Origin: Bog-473 sp963745175
GTDB taxonomy: Bacteria > Actinomycetota > Acidimicrobiia > Acidimicrobiales > RAAP-2
Direction: 5' to 3'
Assembly: GCA_963745175.1 (NCBI GenBank)
Contig: CAVUWK010000014.1
Span: forward strand, 1-64,000
Length of the DNA stretch: 64,000 bases
Part shown: piece by piece, positions 35,773-42,300 of the stretch
Layout: the number at the start of each line of letters is the position of its first letter
How positions within the stretch are numbered: position 1 is the stretch's first letter
The notes under the pieces: generated by a model
Databases searched by the model: none
Told to the model about the DNA's origin: nothing
The model's input: only the letters and a program-made list of their open reading frames with translations
Position numbers and translations under genes: made by a program

Positions 35773-36099
35773 ATGCCCGAAAACGAAAGAGCCATCAGCC
35801 AGAGCGACCTGGACAGCTTTACGGACAAGCTCGATGCGTGGGCCAGAACGCTGCCCGAGAACGAGCAGACGCTCCTACGTGTCGTCCTGGCACAGGCCGG
35901 GAGCGGCGGGTCGTCCGAGGACGAAGGATTCTCCGTGAGCAGCGATTTCCGCTTATCGGCGAGCGCACTGCTTGGGCCGGCCGTCGCCAACAGCTTCACG
36001 GCAGCCGGGGTCTCGGCCGCCGGCGACTGGGGCACCGAATGGATACGCGACTGGACCCGCACCGGGGGTGGCGACACGTTCGGAGAACAGAACCTCTGA
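35773..36099 (+). CDS. Putative RiPP precursor peptide 1
   Basis: A 108-residue peptide with no known domain. Residues 12-42 form an amphipathic helix (LDAWARTLPENEQTLLRVVL) that resembles the helix of the second peptide and could be the enzyme-binding leader. A Ser/Gly-rich stretch follows, and the C-terminal part carries DWGTEWIRDWTRTGGG with Trp at 86, 90 and 94, including the W-x-R triplets WIR and WTR. Such aromatic-x-x triplets are targets of cyclophane-forming radical SAM enzymes. The start is set by the strong GGGAGG site shared with unit 2. A stem-loop and then the radical SAM gene follow. The precursor role is inference from size, position and composition. Confidence 0.6.
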   Translation: MPENERAISQSDLDSFTDKLDAWARTLPENEQTLLRVVLAQAGSGGSSEDEGFSVSSDFRLSASALLGPAVANSFTAAGVSAAGDWGTEWIRDWTRTGGGDTFGEQNL

Positions 36100-36118
36100 A
36101 CTTGGTCCCGCATCAGAA

Positions 36119-36144
36119 GAGGCCGGTGTGACCACACCGGCCTC
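36119..36144 (+). terminator. Stem-loop between peptide 1 and radical SAM 1
   Basis: GAGGCCGGTGT and ACACCGGCCTC form a perfect 11-bp stem with loop GACC, 20 bases after the peptide stop and about 90 bases before the enzyme start. No T-run follows, so it may attenuate rather than end transcription. That would leave more peptide than enzyme message, as is common in RiPP operons. Confidence 0.55.
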
Positions 36145-36243
36145 GACACGGTCGCCCCGGAAGGGTACCGATGCCATCACCCAGAGTCTGGGCGTCCGGC
36201 TCGCGATCCTTTCGGCGATCGGGCGGAGGCACGATAGTGAGTG
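36119..36243 (+). pseudogene. Truncated relic of a peptide-2-like gene
   Basis: In frame from 36119 the sequence reads EAGVTTPAS..., then DAITQSLGVRL joined directly to AILSAIGRRHDSE and a stop at 36241-36243. Peptide 2 has the matching blocks EACVTPEAL, EAVTQSLGVLL and AILSAIGRSHD, but with about 42 residues between the second and third. The relic has therefore lost the central helix and has no start codon. It overlaps the start of the radical SAM gene just as peptide 2 does. Confidence 0.7.
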
Positions 36244-37436
36244 AACTGACCATGATCATGAAGGGCACCCGGCTCTGCAATTTGCGCTGCGCGTACTGCC
36301 ACGACTGGGAGGCTGGCGCCGATCAGACCATGTCCTTCGAGGTGTTGGCGCATGCGATCGCGGCGGCGATGCAGGACGACACCCACGAAGTCGTGACGTT
36401 CGCTTGGCACGGTGGCGAGACCACCCTCCTCCCGATGGATTTCTATCGGCGCGCCATGACGGTCCAATCCCGGTTCCGTCGGCCCGGTCAGTTCGTCCAA
36501 AACATTCTTCAGACCAATGCGACACGTCTGACGCCCCAATGGGCGCAGTTCTTCAGGCGCAACGACTTCCGCATTGGCATCAGCTTGGACGGGCCTTCCG
36601 AGGTCCAGAACAACTACCGCCCCGACGCGGCGGGCAGGCCCACGTTCGACCGGGTCCTGGCGGGCATGCGACTCCTCGAGGAACACGGTGTCTCCTACGG
36701 CGTACTCATGGTCGTGGAGCAAACGACGATCGAGCGCGGAGCCGACGCGCTCTTCGACTTCATCCTCGATCTTGGCCTGAAACGCGTAGGCCTGCTCGCC
36801 GTCAATCCCACCAACCAACCCGACGCGTCATGGCTGACCCCGACGGCCCCCTACACGTCACCCTCGACGATGGCATCGTTCTTATCGGACTTCTATGACC
36901 GCTGGCTCGAGCACGGTGACAAGACCATCGTCATCCGAGAGCTTGCGGACATCGAACAAGCACTCTCGAACGGTCACCGAGGCTGCAAACTGCACGGCGA
37001 TTGCATCGGGGATCTCTTCGTCGTCGATCCAAACGGCGATGTCGCCCACTGTGACTTGTTCCGCGGAGACAGCCATTACGCGTTGGGGAATCTCCTCCAC
37101 GACGACTTCGCCGCCATCAGGGCAGGCGCCAAACTCCTGGACCTCCGACGTCAGCACGAGTCCGACCTGGCGGCCATGGCGGCCTGTCCCGACTTCGAGG
37201 TCTGCCGAGGATGGTGCCCGCACGAGCGCTACCTCGCCTCCCGGCACGACCCCTCATACTCCGCCGGGTGCTGCGGACTCCGACCCTTGATCGATCACAT
37301 CCGCTCCCGCCAGGCGGGTGCTCCCGCCGCCAGCAGGGAGACCCGAGAGCATGGCCTGCGACCCGCCACGTTCGCGACTTCAGTGCCATTGCCCGTGCTG
37401 AAGTCGGGACGAAAGATGACTGTGGGTCTCACGTAA
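36237..37436 (+). CDS. Radical SAM/SPASM peptide maturase 1
   Basis: A 399-residue radical SAM enzyme. The SAM-cluster motif is C14-x3-C18-x2-C21 (CNLRCAYC). HGGE at 58-61 and ISLDGP at 115-120 are typical of SPASM-type peptide and sulfatase maturases. Eight further Cys (250, 256, 272, 317, 323, 327, 345, 346) match a SPASM domain with auxiliary Fe-S clusters; CKLHGDC, CPDFEVCRGWC and YSAGCCGL are the relevant blocks. It resembles the FxsB/XyeB-like cyclophane-forming group in layout. The GTG at 36237 is placed by alignment with the second copy. Likely acts in the cytosol on peptide 1. Confidence 0.85.
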   Translation: MSELTMIMKGTRLCNLRCAYCHDWEAGADQTMSFEVLAHAIAAAMQDDTHEVVTFAWHGGETTLLPMDFYRRAMTVQSRFRRPGQFVQNILQTNATRLTPQWAQFFRRNDFRIGISLDGPSEVQNNYRPDAAGRPTFDRVLAGMRLLEEHGVSYGVLMVVEQTTIERGADALFDFILDLGLKRVGLLAVNPTNQPDASWLTPTAPYTSPSTMASFLSDFYDRWLEHGDKTIVIRELADIEQALSNGHRGCKLHGDCIGDLFVVDPNGDVAHCDLFRGDSHYALGNLLHDDFAAIRAGAKLLDLRRQHESDLAAMAACPDFEVCRGWCPHERYLASRHDPSYSAGCCGLRPLIDHIRSRQAGAPAASRETREHGLRPATFATSVPLPVLKSGRKMTVGLT

Positions 37437-37525
37437 CAACGAATCCCCGGCCAGCGCAGTCTGAGTCGTTTGTCGTCGTTCACCGGGGTGACCAGACTGG
37501 CGCTCCTCTTCGCCCTTTTCGTCGG

Positions 37526-37585
37526 GTGTAACCGGGCGCATCTCCAACCGTCACATGGATGAGAGATCCCGAGCGGGAGGTATCC
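37526..37585 (+). promoter_or_regulatory. Conserved leader of peptide unit 2
   Basis: This is the second copy of the GTGTAACCGGGCGC leader, with the same CTCCAACCGTCACA, ATCCCGAG and GGGAGGTATCC blocks ahead of ATGCCCGA. Spacing to the start codon differs from copy one by a single base. It lies in the 149-base gap after radical SAM 1, so unit 2 probably has its own promoter. Confidence 0.6.
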
Positions 37586-37882
37586 ATGCCCGAACATCGG
37601 CAAATGGGTGAAGTGAGTCCGGTATTGGTGGAGGCCTGCGTGACTCCAGAGGCGCTCGACGCCGTCGCCCTGGAGGGCGCCGAGGCCGTCACCCAGAGTC
37701 TGGGCGTCCTGCTCGACGCATTCGCCAGAGACCTCAGCGAGCACGATCGAGCCATGATGAACATCGTGCTGCTGCGGGCCATGGATCCGATCGACCGGAC
37801 CCGGTTCGCGGTACCGGGGCTCATCACGGACGAACAGGAAGCGATCCTTTCGGCTATTGGCCGGAGCCACGACCTTGGGTGA
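37586..37882 (+). CDS. Putative RiPP precursor peptide 2
   Basis: A 98-residue peptide, different from peptide 1 except for the MPE start and a central helix (LLDAFARDLSEHDRAMMNIVLL, residues 42-63) that parallels the helix of peptide 1. It has a single Cys at 18 and no Trp. The C-terminal part is DPIDRTRFAVPGLITDEQE then AILSAIGRSHDLG. A truncated copy lies in unit 1. The stop overlaps the radical SAM start, so the two are translationally coupled. It could be a substrate or a leader/partner protein for the enzyme. Precursor status is less certain than for peptide 1. Confidence 0.6.
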   Translation: MPEHRQMGEVSPVLVEACVTPEALDAVALEGAEAVTQSLGVLLDAFARDLSEHDRAMMNIVLLRAMDPIDRTRFAVPGLITDEQEAILSAIGRSHDLG

Positions 37883-39074
37883 AGTGACCCTGATCATGAA
37901 GGGCACTCGGCTCTGCAATTTGCGCTGCGCGTACTGCCACGACTGGGAGGCTGGCGCCGATCAGACCATGTCCTTCGAGGTGCTGGCGCGTGCGATCGCG
38001 GCGGCGATGCAGGACGACACCCACGATCTCGTGACGTTCGTCTGGCACGGTGGCGAGACCACCCTCCTCCCGATGGACTTCTATCGGCGCGCCATGGCGG
38101 TCCAGTCCCGGTTCCGTCGGCCCGGTCAGCTCGTCCGGAACCAACTTCAGACCAATGCGACACGTCTGACAGCCCAATGGGCGCAGTTCTTCTGGCGCAA
38201 CGACTTCCGCATTGGCATCAGCTTGGACGGGCCCTCCGAGATCCAGAACAACTACCGCCCCGACGCGGCGGGCAGGCCCACGTTCGACCGGGCCGTGGCG
38301 GGCATGCGACTCCTCGAGGAGCACGATGTCTCCTACGGCGTACTCATGGTCGTGGACCAAACGACGATCGAGCGCGGAGCCGACGCGCTCTTCGACTTCA
38401 TTCTCGATCTTGGCCTGAAGCATCTGGGACTGCTCGCCGTCACCCCCGACAACCAGCCGGACGCGTCATGGCTGACCCAGACGGCCCACTACACGTCGCC
38501 CTCGACGATGGGTGCGTTCTTATCGGACCTCTATGACCGCTGGCTCGAGCACGGTGACAAGACCATCGGCATCCGCGAATTTGCCGACATCGAACAAGCA
38601 CTCTCGAACGGTCACCGAGGTTGCAAGCTGTACGGCGACTGCATCGGGAATTACTTCATTGTCGATCCGAACGGCGATGTCGCCCACTGTGACTTGTTCC
38701 GTGGAGACAGAAGGTACATGTTCGGGAATGTCCTCCACGACGACTTCGCCGCCATCAGGGCAGGCGCCAAACTTCTGGACCTCCGACGTCGGCGCGAGTC
38801 CGACGTGGCGGCCATGGCGGCCTGTCCCGACTTCGAGGTCTGCCGAGGATGGTGTCCGCACGAGCGCTATTTGTCCTCCCGGCACGACCCCTCATATTCC
38901 GCCGGGTGCTGCGGGCTCCGACCCTTGATCGATCACATCCGCTCCCGGCAGGTCGGTGCTCCCACCGCGGGCAGGGAGACCCGAGAGCTTGCCCTGCAGC
39001 CCACCACGTTCGCGACTTCGGTGCCATTGCCCATGCCGAAGACGGGACGGAGGATGACCGTGGGTCTCACGTAA
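37875..39074 (+). CDS. Radical SAM/SPASM peptide maturase 2
   Basis: A 399-residue homologue of radical SAM 1, the same length, with all eleven Cys conserved (CNLRCAYC, CKLYGDC, CPDFEVCRGWC, AGCCG). Hand alignment gives about 54 differences, roughly 86 percent identity, spread along the chain. No indel was seen. The start is probably TTG 37875, aligned with GTG 36237 of copy 1; TTG 37857 or GTG 37884 are alternatives. It overlaps the end of peptide 2 by 8 bases. The role is presumed to be peptide crosslinking or epimerisation-type chemistry; the exact reaction cannot be read from sequence. Confidence 0.84.
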   Translation: MGEVTLIMKGTRLCNLRCAYCHDWEAGADQTMSFEVLARAIAAAMQDDTHDLVTFVWHGGETTLLPMDFYRRAMAVQSRFRRPGQLVRNQLQTNATRLTAQWAQFFWRNDFRIGISLDGPSEIQNNYRPDAAGRPTFDRAVAGMRLLEEHDVSYGVLMVVDQTTIERGADALFDFILDLGLKHLGLLAVTPDNQPDASWLTQTAHYTSPSTMGAFLSDLYDRWLEHGDKTIGIREFADIEQALSNGHRGCKLYGDCIGNYFIVDPNGDVAHCDLFRGDRRYMFGNVLHDDFAAIRAGAKLLDLRRRRESDVAAMAACPDFEVCRGWCPHERYLSSRHDPSYSAGCCGLRPLIDHIRSRQVGAPTAGRETRELALQPTTFATSVPLPMPKTGRRMTVGLT

Positions 39075-39108
39075 CAACGGATCCCTGGCGAGTACCGGAG
39101 TCACTCGT

Positions 39109-39615
39109 ATGACCGACCAAGATGTGATCAGGGCAAAATTCGACGATTTTTGTCATCGGTTTCGTTTCTCGAGTTGGAATGGCCCGTTCTTCACTGGCCC
39201 GAAGGTCACGGTTGCGTCGAGCCATGCCGCGGGAACGAACGCTTCGGATCACTGGGTCGTGTGGATGGAGAAACCGGGCGTCCCCAATTCGCTTGGAACA
39301 CGGCCGGACGACGCAAGAATTCGGGCGACGTTTCGCTTCAGCGATGTCGAGGCGGGGGTACTCACCGTCGAGAAACTGGCTCAACTGATGACGGGCATGG
39401 TCGCCGGTCTCGAGGCTCATGAAGTGCTCGAGTTTGCCCGGCTCGACGACACCTATGCGGTCGATCCGCACGGAACTCCTGCCGAGTTGCACGACATTGC
39501 GTTGTTGATATCCGAGGTGATCGAAGCTGCTCCTCGTGTGGAGGGAGATACCAGCGAACTCGCGCCGATGCTCAATCCCTGCCCGACGAGTCGAACATCC
39601 GAACTGGCGGTGTAG
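39109..39615 (+). CDS. Hypothetical protein downstream of the radical SAM pair
   Basis: A 168-residue soluble protein starting MTDQDVIRAKFDDFCHRFRF, 34 bases after radical SAM 2 on the same strand. It has mixed alpha/beta character (HWVVWMEKPGVPNSLG, IRATFRFSDVEAGVLTVEKLAQLM, AELHDIALLISEVIEAAP). No signal peptide, membrane segment or known motif is seen. Its position suggests it could belong to the peptide locus, for example as an immunity, protease-like or partner protein, but nothing in the sequence shows this. Confidence 0.6.
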   Translation: MTDQDVIRAKFDDFCHRFRFSSWNGPFFTGPKVTVASSHAAGTNASDHWVVWMEKPGVPNSLGTRPDDARIRATFRFSDVEAGVLTVEKLAQLMTGMVAGLEAHEVLEFARLDDTYAVDPHGTPAELHDIALLISEVIEAAPRVEGDTSELAPMLNPCPTSRTSELAV

Positions 39616-39742
39616 CTGATGATCGTCACCCTCTCGCCACGGGTTTCGAGCATGTATCCCGTGAGCTCTACGCAGGCGCCAAAGCTTGCAATTCACTGCC
39701 GCTCTCGGTCTTGGTGAGACTTTCGGGCTGGTTACCCGAAGG

Positions 39743-40135
39743 TCACGGGCGACGGACCATCGAGACGCCCGTTGCCTGTGGGGCGGACTCTGTCGTGGTC
39801 ACGCCCAGCTTGGTCAGGAAGCTGCAGTAATCGGTCTGCATCCATTCCTCGGCCAGCCGACCCTCGTCGTCGTACCTGAAGATACCGATCACTACCCAAT
39901 CGAGGTGTTGCCCGGTGGGCTCGACAGGACCGATGGGCGAATAGGTAAAGACGCCGATGAAGTCACCGGAGAACGTGGTGCGCGCCGCCAGGAAGTTGCC
40001 GTCCACGATCCGATTCCAATCAATCGAGAACGAGGCCAAGTCGGTCTGGGTACGGAATTGCGATTCAATGGTGCCAGTGATGCATCGATCAGGACTACAG
40101 GCCGCTCTTGAGAGCACGACCGGCACGGTGACCAA
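39743..40135 (-). pseudogene. SnoaL-like/ester cyclase fragment, N-terminus missing
   Basis: The reading frame carries the C-terminal half of a SnoaL-type alpha+beta-barrel protein: FSGDFIGVFTYSPIGPVEPTG, LDWVVIGIFRYDDEGRLAEEWMQTDYCSFLTKLGV. The first 20 or so residues from the GTG at 40135 are antisense to the start of the DUF98 gene and not homologous. The fold normally needs about 50 more residues at the front, so this looks like a remnant cut off at the DUF98 boundary. Confidence 0.55.
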
Positions 40136-40589
40136 TTTCTTGGAAGAGCTGGTCGGCGAAAGGATCGAGGCTGAGGCACATCACCACGACGTGATCGGGG
40201 CTCCCACATCGAACAATCTGGGGGTTGCAGAAGACGAACCGTTGCTTCAGCGGGCGGCCACGCTTCGCGGTCGCATATCCGGATCCCCGTACGTCTACGC
40301 GGAGAGCGTGATTGTCACGAGTCGGCTGCCAACGAGGTTCCTGCTCCGGCTCGAGTCGAGCTGCGATCCGATTGGGCGGATTCTCGACGAGATGGGGATC
40401 TCTGTCACCCGGGAGAACCTGACCGAGACAGAGACAGATGGGCCCGACCTTCCGCGACCCGATGGAGCCATCAAGGTCGCTGACTACCTGCTTGCCCGGA
40501 CCTACCGCATTGACTCCCAACAGACACCTCTGATGGTCATCACCGAATGGTTCCTGAGGACACTGGATCCATTTCTCTCGTCGGCATAG
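40080..40589 (+). CDS. DUF98 / chorismate lyase-like protein
   Basis: A 169-residue protein resembling the DUF98/UbiC-like chorismate pyruvate-lyases, the group that includes mycobacterial Rv2949c (4-hydroxybenzoate formation). Indicative blocks are TTGTVTNFLEELVGERIEAE, LLQRAATLRGRISGSPYVYAES, PTRFLLRLESSCDPIGRIL and the C-terminal RTYRIDSQQTPLMVITEWFL. The N-terminus is short relative to Rv2949c and no good ribosome site precedes ATG 40080, so the gene may be slightly truncated. If active it would release pyruvate from chorismate. Assignment is by sequence pattern only. Confidence 0.6.
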   Translation: MHRSGLQAALESTTGTVTNFLEELVGERIEAEAHHHDVIGAPTSNNLGVAEDEPLLQRAATLRGRISGSPYVYAESVIVTSRLPTRFLLRLESSCDPIGRILDEMGISVTRENLTETETDGPDLPRPDGAIKVADYLLARTYRIDSQQTPLMVITEWFLRTLDPFLSSA

Positions 40590-40773
40590 GGATGCCATCA
40601 AGGCCGTTCGACTTGAGGGCACCGGCGACGCCTCAAAGCCGACGTTTGCGTGGGGCCCCAGAGCGCCGTTGGAGGTGCTTCAACGCGCCATTCTGTTTGA
40701 GGATCTCGGGTGCAGCGGTCGGGTCGAGCCGTTCGGTCGGCGGATCGTGCTCTCGACCGGGCAGACTGGGCCT

Positions 40774-41550
40774 GTGGAAGATTCCGCCACGTACCGACTC
40801 GATGGCCATGTGGCCACCATCACGTACAACCGGCCCGACGCTCTCAACGCCATCAACGCCGACATGAGGCGAGACCTCAATGGTGCCTTCTCCCGATTTC
40901 GTGACGACGAAGAAGCATGGGTGGCAATCGTGACCGGTTCGGGACGGGCCTTTTGCGCCGGCGCAGACCTACGCCAGGGTGCAGGGTCCGCTGGGGAGTT
41001 TCCTGGAACGTTCTGGGAGAAGCCGACGCTGAATTCCTTTGAGAGCGGATGGGAGATCTTCAAGCCGGTCATTGCCGCGGTGAACGGTTACTGCCTGGGT
41101 TACGGGCTCACGCTTGCCACCTGGTGCGATTTCGTCCTGGCCAGCGACCGAGCGGAGTTCGGTCTTCCAGAGGTCAAGCTCGGAGTACCGGCGATCGTGG
41201 CATCCATACGCCTTCCCCAACGCATCAACTGGGCCGATGCGATGGAGCTGTTGCTCACCGGGGAGCGCATCGATGCCGAGCGAGCACACGCGATGGGTCT
41301 GGTCTGGAGGGTCGTCCCTCACGACGCTCTCCTCGAGGAGGCCAATGCGCTGGCCCGACGCCTTCTCGCCGGGGCACCCCTGGCTCAACGGGCAATGAAG
41401 GAGATGGCGATGCGCACGCGGCACATGGCGACGCTGGAGGCGATCCGCTTCGGCGAGACCATGCGGCACGTTGCCGGGGCGACACAGGACGCGGCAGAAG
41501 GGTTTCAGGCCGCAGCCGAGGGCCGCCCGCCGCGCTGGGCCGGCAGATAA
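40774..41550 (+). CDS. Enoyl-CoA hydratase/isomerase family protein
   Basis: A 258-residue crotonase-fold protein. The oxyanion-hole motif SGRAFCAGADLRQGAG and the second glycine-rich block AAVNGYCLGYGLTLATWCDFVLAS are clear. The catalytic-Glu region LPEVKLGVPAIVASIRLPQ retains Glu in PEVKLG. It probably hydrates or isomerises an acyl-CoA in a degradation route, consistent with the neighbouring acyl-CoA ligase gene. GTG start at 40774; in-frame upstream sequence lacks family character. Confidence 0.88.
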   Translation: MEDSATYRLDGHVATITYNRPDALNAINADMRRDLNGAFSRFRDDEEAWVAIVTGSGRAFCAGADLRQGAGSAGEFPGTFWEKPTLNSFESGWEIFKPVIAAVNGYCLGYGLTLATWCDFVLASDRAEFGLPEVKLGVPAIVASIRLPQRINWADAMELLLTGERIDAERAHAMGLVWRVVPHDALLEEANALARRLLAGAPLAQRAMKEMAMRTRHMATLEAIRFGETMRHVAGATQDAAEGFQAAAEGRPPRWAGR

Positions 41551-41599
41551 TTCACGCTGGGTCGCTGGTGGCTCGGTCCCGGACCGAGGTACCGCGAGA

Positions 41600-42196
41600 T
41601 CAGATGCCCGACTCGATCGGCCCCGACATCGAGTCGGCCGACGACACGGTGACGGCGGTCGCCTTTGACTGATGCCGCGAAGCCCAGCCATCGACGAATG
41701 CTCCGCAGACGACCAGGATCAAGCCCGTACCGATGCTGTAGCCGACCTCGTACGCCAAGACCCGCAGGTGGGTCGATGCGACGAAGTACCCGGAGCCATT
41801 GGAGAGAACCGGCCATGCGAGAGGGCCGACCGCAAACCATGCCCCGCAGATCATCAGCAGGGTGCCCGCAGTGGCCAGGCTCAACCGACCCCTGCCCACG
41901 ACGATTCCTCGGGACTCAGCGATCACGAAGACCCCGAGCAGAACCCCCAAGATGCCGGGAGCCAGTGCAAGCACGGCGTGGGCCAGGTTCCAGTGCCATG
42001 ACCCGGAGCCGTCGCCGCTGTAGTCGAACAGAGGACCGACGTAGGGAACGATGCCGCCCCACGCCGACACGAGCACGGCGACGACTCCTGCTGCTGCGAG
42101 GCCAAAACCCTGGGGATGGACTCGTGCCCGAACGTCGTGGCCATCGAGCTCTTGCCGCTCCACTCGATCGCTCCCTGCAATGGCGCTTGTAGACAT
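41600..42196 (-). CDS. Membrane protein, four predicted segments
   Basis: A 198-residue membrane protein. A polar N-terminus is followed by GLAAAGVVAVLVSAWGGIVPYVG, AHAVLALAPGILGVLLGVFVIAES, LATAGTLLMICGAWFAVGPLAW and YSIGTGLILVVCGAFVDGWA. No enzymatic motif is recognised. ATG at 42196. It is downstream of the acyl-CoA ligase gene on the same strand (104-base gap) and convergent with the enoyl-CoA hydratase gene. Confidence 0.75.
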   Translation of the reverse strand: MSTSAIAGSDRVERQELDGHDVRARVHPQGFGLAAAGVVAVLVSAWGGIVPYVGPLFDYSGDGSGSWHWNLAHAVLALAPGILGVLLGVFVIAESRGIVVGRGRLSLATAGTLLMICGAWFAVGPLAWPVLSNGSGYFVASTHLRVLAYEVGYSIGTGLILVVCGAFVDGWASRHQSKATAVTVSSADSMSGPIESGI

Positions 42197-42300
42197 AACG
42201 CCGACCTCCTGCCTTCGTCCAGCGATGTAGTCGGACAAATACCCAGATCCGGAAGGCCGAAAACTGCTGTGGCGTCAGTCTCCGGGGTCGCTCTTCCGCT

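Noticed and set aside
35712..37592. Repeated leader as a CRISPR or transposon end
   Set aside because: There are only two copies, 1.8 kb apart, each directly preceding a peptide start codon. There are no spacers, terminal inverted repeats or transposase.
36237..39074. Radical SAM pair as anaerobic sulfatase maturases for the sulfatase at 6.8-8.5 kb
   Set aside because: The enzymes share the SPASM layout with sulfatase maturases, but they are duplicated, lie 28 kb away and each sits directly behind its own small peptide gene, which fits peptide maturation better.
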